NCBI RefSeq assembly: GCF_002086815.1
Contig: NZ_MVID01000015.1
Span: 1 to 64,000, forward strand
DNA length: 64,000 nucleotides
Source: Mycolicibacterium parafortuitum
GTDB taxonomy: Bacteria > Actinomycetota > Actinomycetes > Mycobacteriales > Mycobacteriaceae
Reading direction: 5' to 3'
In this document: in pieces, positions 35,530 to 43,645 of the stretch
Position numbering within the stretch: position 1 is the first letter of the stretch
How the letters are laid out: every line of letters starts with the position of its first letter
Position numbers and translations under genes: made by a program
The notes under the pieces: generated by a model
The model's input: the letters and a program-made list of their open reading frames with translations, nothing else
Told to the model about the DNA's origin: nothing
Databases searched by the model: none

Positions 35530-36463
35530 CAATCACAAGTCGCGACGGGGCGGGCACCGCGGTCGGCGCCTCGACGGGTTCGGCGGTGCCGATCGGGGCG
35601 GCCTCGTCGTCGGGGACGTCGTCGAGAGCGGCGCGGCGGGCCTTGCGCTTGTCGCTGATCCGCGCGATCTGGATCGCGACCTCCATCAGCGCCGTCATCG
35701 CCAGCGCCAGCGCGAGCATCGAGAACGGATCCGAGCCGGGGGTGACGAACGCGCAGAACACGAACAGACCCATGATCAGGCCGCGCCGCCACGCGCGCAG
35801 CCGCTCGTAGGTCAGCACGCCGACCAGGTTCAGCATGATGATCAGCAGCGGGAACTCGAAGCTGATCCCGAACACCAGCAGCAGGTTGATCAGGAATCCG
35901 AAGTACTGGTCGCCGGACAGGGCCGTGATCTGCACGTCGCTGCCGACGGTGAGCAGGAACCCCAACGCCTTGGCCAGCACGATGTAGGCCAGCAGGGCGC
36001 CCGCGACGAACAGACCCGCACCGACCGTGACGAACGCGACCGCGAACCGGCGCTCCTTGGCGTACAGCCCGGGGGTGATGAAGGCCCACATCTGATAGAG
36101 CCACACCGGGCAGGCCAGCACGATGCCCGCGGTCATGCCCACCTTGAGTCGCAGCATGAACTGGTCGAACGGCGCGGTGGCCAGCAGCCGGCATTCGCCG
36201 TCGGGTGCGATGGTCGCGCGCGCCGAGTCGGGCAGCGAACAGTACGGACCCCGCAGCCAGTCACCGAGGCTGGGCAGGCCGAGCACGCCGTGGCTGTACC
36301 ACAGGAATCCGAGGATGGTGGTCAGCAGCACCGCGGCCACCGAGATCAGCAGCCGGCTGCGCAGTTCGGTCAGATGGTCGACCAGCGACATCGTGCCGTC
36401 GGGGTTGACCCGGGACCGCCGCTGCCGGGGGTCGAGCTTCTTGAAGAGTCCGGGTATCTGCAC
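35513..36463 (-). CDS. tatC: Sec-independent protein translocase TatC
   Basis: 316 residues with six membrane helices, the receptor of twin-arginine signal peptides. Conserved features are [17 protein letters not shown], the cytoplasmic loop ERRFAVAFV with the conserved E-R residues, ISFEFPLLI and [21 protein letters not shown]. An extended Asp/Glu-rich C-terminus follows. The start is GTG. It stands 72 nt after tatA in the same direction, in the order pafC-tatA-tatC-helY as in M. tuberculosis. Confidence 0.96.
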   Translation of the reverse strand: MQIPGLFKKLDPRQRRSRVNPDGTMSLVDHLTELRSRLLISVAAVLLTTILGFLWYSHGVLGLPSLGDWLRGPYCSLPDSARATIAPDGECRLLATAPFDQFMLRLKVGMTAGIVLACPVWLYQMWAFITPGLYAKERRFAVAFVTVGAGLFVAGALLAYIVLAKALGFLLTVGSDVQITALSGDQYFGFLINLLLVFGISFEFPLLIIMLNLVGVLTYERLRAWRRGLIMGLFVFCAFVTPGSDPFSMLALALAMTALMEVAIQIARISDKRKARRAALDDVPDDEAAPIGTAEPVEAPTAVPAPSRLVIDDDAT

Positions 36464-36535
36464 AGGGGGCCTAATTGCTGCTCACAGCCGCGAAATCACG
36501 AACGCGGCCGTAGCCGCGTCCTGCGAATTGTCCGG

Positions 36536-36799
36536 TCAGGCCGGGCGTTTGTCCGAACTGGGGTTCGTCGACGGCTCCACGACCCGCTCGGACGTGATCT
36601 GCGTCGGCTGCGCGGACTGCTCCGGCCCGGTCGAATGGGATGTCGGGTTCGAATCCGACTGCATCTCCTTGATCTCGGACTTGAAGATGCGCATCGACTT
36701 GCCCAGCGAGCGTGCCGCGTCCGGGAGCTTCTTGGCGCCGAACAGCAGGACGAACACGGCAATCACGATCACCCAGTGCCAGGGTTGTAGACCACCCAA
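36536..36799 (-). CDS. tatA: Sec-independent translocase subunit TatA
   Basis: 87 residues. One membrane helix follows [22 protein letters not shown], then the conserved [24 protein letters not shown] amphipathic helix and a polar tail. The start is TTG at 36799, supported by a strong GGAGG placed about 8 nt upstream and by the usual MG-LQPWHW N-terminus of mycobacterial TatA; no ATG/GTG is in reach. TatA oligomers form the pore with TatC. Confidence 0.94.
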   Translation of the reverse strand: MGGLQPWHWVIVIAVFVLLFGAKKLPDAARSLGKSMRIFKSEIKEMQSDSNPTSHSTGPEQSAQPTQITSERVVEPSTNPSSDKRPA

Positions 36800-36830
36800 T
36801 TTGGTTACCTCCAGACGTCTGGCGCTCAGC

Positions 36831-37814
36831 TTACTCGCCGGCGGAGTCGATGCCGACCCGATACGCCGCGAGCGCGGCCGACGCGGACTGCCGGACCTGC
36901 TCGGCGAGCCCGGCCGGGGCAAGTACCCGCACCGCGGCGCCGAAGCCCAGCACGAACCGCGTCATCCACTGGTCGGAGGCGTACGTCATCGACGCTTCGC
37001 AGGACCCGTCGGGGAACTCCTTGCGCACCCGCAGCGGGTAGTAGTCGAACATCCACGACGCCGAACGGTCGATCAGCAGGGTCGCGGTCGGCAGCGACGG
37101 ATCGGCGGTGTCCGGGTCGAACAGCGAGGTGTCCGGGCCGGACCGCACCGCCGGGGGTGGCGGCACCGCCGGTTCGTCGAGCACGCGCGCGTCGACGATG
37201 CGGTCGAACCGGAACAGTCGCACCGACTCGGCGGTCCGGCACCAGGCCTCCAGATAGCTGTGGTCGGCGACGAGCACCACCCGGATCGGGTCGACCACCC
37301 GGCTGGACAGCATGTCGCGCGACGCCGAGTAGTACTCGATGGCCAGCGCCCGGTCGTCGCGCACCGCGGTGCGCACCGCCGCGGCGGCCTCGCTCTCGAC
37401 CGGTGCCGGCTCGTCGACGGCCGCACCCTCGACGTGGCCGACGGCCCCTGCCGCGGATTCGATCTTCGCGATCGCACTGCGGGCGGCCTCCGGGTCGACC
37501 ATCCCCGGCACGTCGACCAGCGCGCGCAGCGCCACCAGCACACCGGTGGCCTCGGGCGAGGTCAGCCGCAACGGGTGGTCGATGCCGGCCGAGAAGGTGA
37601 CCTCGATGGTGTCGCCGGAGAACTCGAAGTCGATTAGGTCACCGGGTCCGTAGCCGGGCAGCCCGCACATCCACAGCTGGTTGAGATCGTCGCGCAGCTG
37701 TTTGACGCTGACCCCGAGGTCGGAGGCGGCCTCGGTGTAGGTGATCTTCGGGTTGGCCTGGAAGTACGGCACCATGTTGAGCAGCCGCACCAGCCGGGCG
37801 CTGATGGCGGTCAC
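36831..37814 (-). CDS. pafC: WYL-domain transcription factor PafC
   Basis: A 327-residue WYL-domain protein with an N-terminal helix-turn-helix ([42 protein letters not shown]). The WYL core contains [50 protein letters not shown]. PafB and PafC work as a heterodimer that activates the mycobacterial DNA-damage response. The GTG start overlaps the pafB stop by 4 nt, so they are translationally coupled. Confidence 0.95.
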   Translation of the reverse strand: MTAISARLVRLLNMVPYFQANPKITYTEAASDLGVSVKQLRDDLNQLWMCGLPGYGPGDLIDFEFSGDTIEVTFSAGIDHPLRLTSPEATGVLVALRALVDVPGMVDPEAARSAIAKIESAAGAVGHVEGAAVDEPAPVESEAAAAVRTAVRDDRALAIEYYSASRDMLSSRVVDPIRVVLVADHSYLEAWCRTAESVRLFRFDRIVDARVLDEPAVPPPPAVRSGPDTSLFDPDTADPSLPTATLLIDRSASWMFDYYPLRVRKEFPDGSCEASMTYASDQWMTRFVLGFGAAVRVLAPAGLAEQVRQSASAALAAYRVGIDSAGE

Positions 37815-38839
37815 CGGGTCTCGGCCCCCTTGCCTGCCTCGATGCCCGCGTCGACAGTCGCCAGATGCGCCTCCAGCCGCGCGATGACTTCGTCGCGCAG
37901 CGATTCCGGTTCCAGCGCCAGCGCGTCGGCGCCGTAGCTGGCGACCTCCCTGGCGAGCCGGTCGAACATGCCGATGTCGATGGTGATCTCCTCCCCCGCG
38001 CGTCCCCCGATCGTCCTGGACCGGACCACGGTGCCGCGGCGGCGCAGCGCGGTGGCGCGCCCGTCGGCCACCCACACCGTGGCCTGCCCGGCCGTCGGCC
38101 ACTCGCCGACCACCTTGGCGACGATGCCGCGCAGGTCGACGTCCTCGGGTCTGCGCACCGCGCCCTCGGGCCCGGTCGGCCGCACCTCGGGGCCGATGCG
38201 GGACAGCCGGAAGGTCCGGATCGCATCGCGGTCGCGGTCGTGGCCGACGACATACCAGCGGCCCCGGTCGGTGACCACACCCCACGGCTCCAGCGTCCGC
38301 GTCGTGTACGGCTCGCTGCGCGACGGACGGTACGGGAAGGTGACCGCACGTCCGGAGTCGATGGCGGACAACAGGATTCCGAGCACCTCCTCGGAGCCGC
38401 GCAGCCCGGGCAGCGCGCCGGTGGAGGTGATGGCCACGTCACCCTCGGGCGCCTCGACGTCGACACCCGCGGCGCGCAGTTTCAGCAGCGCCCCCTGGGT
38501 GGCGGTGATCAGCTCCGGGGATTCCCACAGCTGGGTGGCCACGGCGACCGCGGCGGCCTCGTCCGGGGTCAGTTCCACCGCGGGCAGCGCGTACGCGTCG
38601 CGGTTGATCCGGTAGCCCTCGGTCGGGTCCGACGGGGACACCCGGCCGGTCTCCAGCGGGATGCCCAGGTCGCGCAGTTCGTTCTTGTCGCGCTCGAACA
38701 TCCGCGAGAACGCTTCGTCGCTGGCCTCACCCGAATAGCCGTACACGGTTTCGCGGATGCGGTCGGCGGTGATGAAGGACCGCGTCGACAGCAACGCGAT
38801 GACCAGGTTCATCAAGCGTTCGACTTTCGAGATCGCCAC
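37811..38839 (-). CDS. pafB: WYL-domain transcription factor PafB
   Basis: A 342-residue WYL regulator with N-terminal helix-turn-helix (SKVERLMNLVIALLSTRSFITADRIRETVYGYSG) and the WYL domain (GRAVTFPYRPSRSEPYTTRTLEPWGVVTDRGRWYVVGHDRDRDAIRTFRLSRI). The start used is GTG at 38839 (VAISKVERL), because homologues begin M-x-x-SKVERL. In M. tuberculosis pafA is immediately upstream; here a methyltransferase gene lies between them, so pafBC must have their own promoter in 38840-38910. Confidence 0.95.
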   Translation of the reverse strand: MAISKVERLMNLVIALLSTRSFITADRIRETVYGYSGEASDEAFSRMFERDKNELRDLGIPLETGRVSPSDPTEGYRINRDAYALPAVELTPDEAAAVAVATQLWESPELITATQGALLKLRAAGVDVEAPEGDVAITSTGALPGLRGSEEVLGILLSAIDSGRAVTFPYRPSRSEPYTTRTLEPWGVVTDRGRWYVVGHDRDRDAIRTFRLSRIGPEVRPTGPEGAVRRPEDVDLRGIVAKVVGEWPTAGQATVWVADGRATALRRRGTVVRSRTIGGRAGEEITIDIGMFDRLAREVASYGADALALEPESLRDEVIARLEAHLATVDAGIEAGKGAETR

Positions 38840-38910
38840 GGCTACGAGCTTAGGGTGCGCGGCACATCCCGTTCGACAGGCGATGTGCGAGTCCGGGCAC
38901 AATCGATGCG

Positions 38911-39498
38911 ATGGGCACCCGATGGCAGCAGTCCGACCGGCCGCGCGGCCGCGATTACGACGCCCGCTGGCAGCAGCTGGCGGCGTCCGGGGCGAACGTG
39001 CACGGCGAGGCGGACCTGATCGAGGAGCTGCTGCGCCGCACCGGCGGCGCCCGCGTCCTGGACGCCGGCTGCGGAACCGGAAGGGTCGCAATCGAACTCG
39101 CCGCACGCGGCTACTCGGTGGTCGGGGTCGACGCCGACCCGGGGATGCTGGAGGCCGCACGGGCCAAGGCGCCGGCGCTGCGGTGGGTGGAGGCGGACCT
39201 GGTGGACGCCGACAGACATCTGCACGAGACGTTCGACGTGGTCGCGCTGCCGGGCAACGTGATGATCTTCCTGGCCCGCGGCACGGAGGAGGCCGTGGTC
39301 GCGGCGCTGGCGCGCCTGCTCGCGCCCGGTGGCTTGGTGGTCGCGGGCTTCCAGCTGGCGCCGGGACGGCTGACGTTGCAGCGCTACGACGAGATCGCCG
39401 CCGCGGCGGGCCTGACGCTCACCGACCGCTGGTCGACGTGGGACCGAGCCCCGTACGACGGCGGTGACTACGCGGTGAGCGTGCACCGGCTCACATAG
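38911..39498 (+). CDS. Class I SAM-dependent methyltransferase between pafB and pafA
   Basis: A 195-residue methyltransferase with motif I ARVLDAGCGTGRVAIELA, motif II VVGVDADPGMLEAARAKAP and the post-motif FDVVALPGNVMIFL...LARLLAPGGLVVAG. No substrate domain is visible. It is inserted in the Pup-ligase/regulator operon, divergent from pafB and convergent with pafA. The stop codon TAG lies in the first unit of a 17-bp tandem repeat (39488-39530). It is not part of the M. tuberculosis locus. Confidence 0.85.
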   Translation: MGTRWQQSDRPRGRDYDARWQQLAASGANVHGEADLIEELLRRTGGARVLDAGCGTGRVAIELAARGYSVVGVDADPGMLEAARAKAPALRWVEADLVDADRHLHETFDVVALPGNVMIFLARGTEEAVVAALARLLAPGGLVVAGFQLAPGRLTLQRYDEIAAAAGLTLTDRWSTWDRAPYDGGDYAVSVHRLT

Positions 39499-39532
39499 AC
39501 GCCCGGCTCACATAGACGCCCACTCACATAGA
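39488..39532. repeat. 2.6-copy 17-bp tandem repeat between convergent methyltransferase and pafA
   Basis: GGCTCACATAGACGCCC at 39488-39504 and again at 39505-39521, then a partial ACTCACATAGA at 39522-39532. CTCACATAG supplies the methyltransferase TAG stop (39496-39498); read on the other strand its third copy supplies the pafA TGA stop (39524-39526). The units would place short complementary ends on both genes. Confidence 0.85.
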
Positions 39533-40882
39533 AGCTATGAGCCGCTTCACCCGCTCGTCGACCGAGCGGAACGGGTCCTTGCACAGCACGGTGCGCTGAG
39601 CCTGGTCGTTGAGCTTGAGGTGCACCCAGTCGACGGTGAAGTCACGGCCGGCCTCCTGGGCGGCGCTGATGAACTCGCCGCGCAGCTTGGCCCGGGTGGT
39701 CTGAGGCGGGGTGTTGACCGCGGCCTCGATCTCCTCGTCGGTGGTGATGCGGGCGGCCAGCCCCTTGCGCTGCAACAGGTCGAACACGCCGCGGCCCCGC
39801 TTGATGTCGTGGTAGGCCAGGTCGAGCTGGCTGATCTTCGGGTCGGACAGCTCCATGTTGTAGCGGTCCTGATAGCGCTGGAACAGCTTGCGCTTGATCA
39901 CCCAGTCGATCTCGGTGTCGACCTTCGCGAAGTCCTGGCTCTCCACCGCGTCGAGCTGGCGCCCCCACAGGTCGACGACCTGCTCGATCTGGGTGTTGGG
40001 CTCGCGGCTCTGCAGGTACTCCACCGCACGGGCGTAGTACTCGCGCTGGATGTCGAGCGCGCTGGCCTGCCGCCCGCCCGCCAGCCGCACCGGGCGCCGC
40101 CCGGTCAGGTCGTGGCTGACCTCGCGGATCGCGCGGATCGGGTTGTCCAGCGAGAAGTCGCGGAACGCGACACCGGCTTCGATCATCTCCAGCACCAGCG
40201 ACGCCGACCCGACCTTGAGCATCGTGGTGGATTCGCTCATGTTCGAGTCGCCGACGATCACGTGCAGCCGGCGGTACTTCTCGGCGTCGGCGTGCGGCTC
40301 GTCGCGGGTGTTGATGATCGGGCGCGAGCGGGTCGTCGCCGAGGAGACGCCCTCCCAGATGTGCTCGGCGCGCTGCGACAGGCAGTAGGTCGCCGCCTTG
40401 GGCGTCTGCAGCACCTTGCCGGCGCCGCAGATCAGCTGGCGGGTGACCAGGAACGGCAGCAGCACATCGGAGATCCGGGAGAACTCGCCGGCCCGCACGA
40501 TCAGGTAGTTCTCGTGGCAGCCGTACGAATTGCCCGCCGAGTCGGTGTTGTTCTTGAACAGGTAGATGTCGCCGCCGATGCCCTCGTCGGCGAGGCGCTG
40601 TTCGGCGTCGATGAGCAGGTCTTCGAGGACGCGCTCACCGGCGCGGTCGTGGGTGACCAGTTGGGTGAGGCTGTCGCATTCGGCCGTCGCGTACTCCGGG
40701 TGGCTGCCCACGTCCAGATACAGGCGCGCACCGTTGCGGAGGAACACGTTGCTGCTACGTCCCCACGACACCACCCGGCGGAAAAGGTAGCGGGCGACCT
40801 CGTCGGGACTCAGTCGTCGGTGGCCGTGGAACGTGCAGGTCACCCCGAATTCGGTCTCGATGCCCATGATTCGTCGCTGCAC
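39524..40882 (-). CDS. pafA: Pup-protein ligase PafA
   Basis: A 452-residue enzyme of the glutamine-synthetase-like fold, the same length as in M. tuberculosis. PafA uses ATP to join the C-terminal Glu of Pup to lysines. It shows MGIETEFG with the metal-binding Glu residues, [66 protein letters not shown] and a C-terminal [14 protein letters not shown]. The GTG at 40882 (VQRRIMGIE) was preferred over extension because homologues start there. It is the lone pafA-side gene; pup, prcB and prcA lie 14 kb away. Confidence 0.97.
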   Translation of the reverse strand: MQRRIMGIETEFGVTCTFHGHRRLSPDEVARYLFRRVVSWGRSSNVFLRNGARLYLDVGSHPEYATAECDSLTQLVTHDRAGERVLEDLLIDAEQRLADEGIGGDIYLFKNNTDSAGNSYGCHENYLIVRAGEFSRISDVLLPFLVTRQLICGAGKVLQTPKAATYCLSQRAEHIWEGVSSATTRSRPIINTRDEPHADAEKYRRLHVIVGDSNMSESTTMLKVGSASLVLEMIEAGVAFRDFSLDNPIRAIREVSHDLTGRRPVRLAGGRQASALDIQREYYARAVEYLQSREPNTQIEQVVDLWGRQLDAVESQDFAKVDTEIDWVIKRKLFQRYQDRYNMELSDPKISQLDLAYHDIKRGRGVFDLLQRKGLAARITTDEEIEAAVNTPPQTTRAKLRGEFISAAQEAGRDFTVDWVHLKLNDQAQRTVLCKDPFRSVDERVKRLIASM

Positions 40883-40994
40883 CTCATCGAGACTACTTGT
40901 TGTCTGGCTCACAGGTCGGCCGGACACTCGCATCACGAGGGCGCCCCTGTGGATAACCGGGGTCGAGCCCCTGCGGCCGGTGTCAGCATGAGCC

Positions 40995-41273
40995 ATGGGG
41001 GAAATCGCACATGTCGACCCGGACCGGCTGATCGCCGCGGCCGACCGGTTCGGCCGCGTTGCCGACGACGTCGCGCGCGAACGCCGGCCCGCCCTCGACC
41101 CGGCGGCGCTGGCCGGCGCCGCGGTGGCCGCCGTCGACGTCGACGGCCTGCTCGCGGACGGGGTCACGGCGGTGATCGCGGGCTTGAACGACTGGGCTGG
41201 CGCCGCCAGTGCGACAGCCGAGTCGTTCCGGCAGACCGATACCGCCAACGGAGCCCGGTTCGGTCCGCGATGA
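40995..41273 (+). CDS. EspC/DUF2580-like ESX-type small protein
   Basis: 92 residues, helical hairpin-like. N-terminal [29 protein letters not shown] resembles the DUF2580/EspC type of ESX-associated proteins. Near the C-terminus it has DWAG (WxG turn) followed by SFRQTD, which places Phe-x-x-x-Asp where YxxxD/E secretion motifs stand. Its stop overlaps the next gene's start by 4 nt (ATGA). It may be a chaperone-like or co-secreted partner. The ESX interpretation is inference. Confidence 0.65.
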   Translation: MGEIAHVDPDRLIAAADRFGRVADDVARERRPALDPAALAGAAVAAVDVDGLLADGVTAVIAGLNDWAGAASATAESFRQTDTANGARFGPR

Positions 41274-42862
41274 GCCCGACGGTCTCGCTGGCGCGGCAAT
41301 GGAATCCGGAGGCGCTACTGGCCCTGGCCCGGGAGTGCGACGACGCGGCGCGCACGCTGTGCGCCCATCTCGACGACGCGGTCGGCGAGGCCGATCGCAG
41401 CCGGGAGCACTGGATCGGCGACGCTGCCGACGCGGCCCGCGCTCGTGCCCGGGAGCTGGAGGAGCAGGCGGACACGGTGGCGGCGCGGATGGTGACGGCG
41501 TCGGCGGCCGCCCGCGACGGCGCCGCGCAGATCGGGTCGGCGCGCGACACCGTGCTGGATCTCGCGGATACCGCGACGCTGGAGGGCTTCGCGGTGTCCG
41601 AGGACGGATCGGTGGCCGTCGGCGCCGGCCCGACTCCGCTGCTGGTGCTGCTCTCCGGCGGTTCGGACGCGGTCGCCGCCGACCTGCTGCGGGTGCGGGC
41701 CGGTGAGCTGACGGCCCGGCTGACCGGGGCGCTGCACCGGCTCGACGCCGCCGATGCCGACGCGGCCGCCGACCTCGCGGCGGCGCTGCGCGGCCCCGAA
41801 CCCGCGCCACCGGCGGCGACGGTGCCCGCGGGCGCCTGGCCGGTCGGCGCCGGCGACGTGGTGGCCGGCTGGCCGGCGATGGGCCAGGACCGGATCGCCG
41901 CCCAGATCGACGCGATGACCGACGCGCAGCGCCGCGAGTTGATCGCGCGGTTCCCGCAGCAGGTGGGTAACACCGACGGGGTGCCATGGCCGATGCGGGT
42001 CGCGGCCAACCGGACCAACATCGCCGCGGCGATCCTCGCCGAGTCCGGTGCCGACGAGCCGTCCACCCGCCGGATCGAGTTCTATCGCGGTCTGCTCGGC
42101 GAGGTCGACGACCCGGCAGGCGGCGCGCGGATCTCCCGCCAGATCCTGGCTTTCGATCCCGCCCGCGCGTCCCTGGTGGAACTGCACGGCGATCTGGGCG
42201 CCGCGCGCAACGTCGCGGTGCTGGTGCCGGGCGTGAACACCGCGATCGAGCGCTCGGCGGCGAACACCGCGACCGCGCGAAGGTTCGTCGCCGGGTCCGG
42301 CGGGCAGGTCGCGGTGATCACCTATCTGGGTGGCCCGTTCCCGCAGGTGCCCGACGTCGCCTCGGTGCTGGACGCAGCTGATCCGCGCTATGCGGTGGAG
42401 ATGGCGCCGCGCCTGGTCGCGTTCAGCGAGGACGTCGCCCGGCAGGCACCCGACGGCGCGCTGGTGACGGTGATCGGGCACTCCTATGGCGGGTCGATCG
42501 TCGGTACCGCCGAGACCCTGGGCCTGACCTCGGACCGCACCCTGTTCCTGGCCGCGGCGGGCGCCGGGGTCGGGGTGGACGACTCCGGGGACTGGCACAA
42601 CCGCAACCCGTTCGTCGAACGCTATTCGATGACCGCGCCCGGTGACTTCATCGAGCTGGTGCAGGGCATCCCCGGCGGGCCGCACGGGGCCGACCCCGAC
42701 GAGATGGCCGGCGTGATCCCGCTGCGCGCAGGCAATTACGACGACGGCACACCGGTGGCCGGCTGGGATGCGCACTCCGGCATGCTGAACCGGCCGTCGG
42801 ATTCGTGGCGGACGATCCTGTCCGTCATCACCGGGGGTTCAGTGGCGGCCGCGCCAGCCTAG
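41270..42862 (+). CDS. WXG100-like N-terminus fused to DUF1023 alpha/beta hydrolase
   Basis: A 530-residue protein. The first 110 residues are a helical pair with [19 protein letters not shown], containing WIG (W48-x-G50), the WXG turn. The middle is Ala-rich. The C-terminal part is a DUF1023 hydrolase with [37 protein letters not shown], the elbow [10 protein letters not shown] (Ser405) and [15 protein letters not shown]1023 proteins are actinobacterial and often follow a small WXG-like gene; secretion by an ESX system is plausible but not shown. The last 24 nt overlap the convergent iclR gene. Confidence 0.75.
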   Translation: MSPTVSLARQWNPEALLALARECDDAARTLCAHLDDAVGEADRSREHWIGDAADAARARARELEEQADTVAARMVTASAAARDGAAQIGSARDTVLDLADTATLEGFAVSEDGSVAVGAGPTPLLVLLSGGSDAVAADLLRVRAGELTARLTGALHRLDAADADAAADLAAALRGPEPAPPAATVPAGAWPVGAGDVVAGWPAMGQDRIAAQIDAMTDAQRRELIARFPQQVGNTDGVPWPMRVAANRTNIAAAILAESGADEPSTRRIEFYRGLLGEVDDPAGGARISRQILAFDPARASLVELHGDLGAARNVAVLVPGVNTAIERSAANTATARRFVAGSGGQVAVITYLGGPFPQVPDVASVLDAADPRYAVEMAPRLVAFSEDVARQAPDGALVTVIGHSYGGSIVGTAETLGLTSDRTLFLAAAGAGVGVDDSGDWHNRNPFVERYSMTAPGDFIELVQGIPGGPHGADPDEMAGVIPLRAGNYDDGTPVAGWDAHSGMLNRPSDSWRTILSVITGGSVAAAPA

Positions 42863-43633
42863 CCGCGTGCTGATCTGGTCGGCGGCCTCGACGATCTGGC
42901 CGGCGACCTCATCGAAGCGATCGACCGACAACCGGTAGGACGGGCCGGAAACACTGAGCGCCGCAACCACTTGCGAGTGCAGGTCGTGGACCGGCGCGGC
43001 GACCGCGTTGAGCCCGACTTCGAGTTCCTCACTGACACTGGCCCATCCACGCTCACGAACGGCGGCCAGCTGGGTCTGCAGGCCGGCCATGTCGGTGACC
43101 GTCGCCTCGGTGAACGACGGCAGCGGAGTCGTCAGCCGCGCCCGCACGTCGTTGGGGTCCAGCCCCGCAAGCAGCACCTTGCCGCTGGAGGTCGCATGTG
43201 CCGGGCAGCTCTGCCCCACCCAGGTGCGCAGCGTGATCTCCGCGGGCCCGATGGCCTCGACGATGTTGACGATTCGATCCTGGTCCAGCACAGCAAGATT
43301 GGCGGTCTCCCCGACCGAGACGCTGAGCATGTCGCATGCGGCCTGGCCGAGTTTGACCAGATCGTTCTGCCCGCCGGCGACGTGCGCCAGCCGCGGGATC
43401 GCGAACCCGAGCCGGTACTTGCCGCGCTCGGAGACCTGCTCGACGTAGCCGCGGGATTCCAGCACCGCGACCAGCCGCGACACGGTCGACTTGTGCACCC
43501 CGAGTTCGGCGGCGATCTCGGTGACACCGGCCTGACCGAGTTGCGCGACGATCTCGAGCACCAGCAGTGCGCGATCGACCGACTGAACCGCGGCGGGCTG
43601 GTCCGGGGAGGACGTGTCCAGGTGCGCAGGCAT
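42839..43633 (-). CDS. IclR-family transcriptional regulator of the choline/betaine operon
   Basis: A 264-residue IclR protein with an N-terminal winged helix (ALLVLEIVAQLGQAGVTEIAAELGVHKSTVSRLVAVLESRGYVEQ) and the effector-binding domain (SCPAHATSSGKVLLAGLDPNDVRARL...ISTRLGW). It is the last gene of the operon, 12 nt after the DUF294 gene. It probably binds the 17-bp palindrome upstream of the first gene at 54855, since IclR proteins bind short palindromes. This link is inference from position. Confidence 0.9.
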   Translation of the reverse strand: MPAHLDTSSPDQPAAVQSVDRALLVLEIVAQLGQAGVTEIAAELGVHKSTVSRLVAVLESRGYVEQVSERGKYRLGFAIPRLAHVAGGQNDLVKLGQAACDMLSVSVGETANLAVLDQDRIVNIVEAIGPAEITLRTWVGQSCPAHATSSGKVLLAGLDPNDVRARLTTPLPSFTEATVTDMAGLQTQLAAVRERGWASVSEELEVGLNAVAAPVHDLHSQVVAALSVSGPSYRLSVDRFDEVAGQIVEAADQISTRLGWRGRH

Positions 43634-43645
43634 TACCGGGCCACC

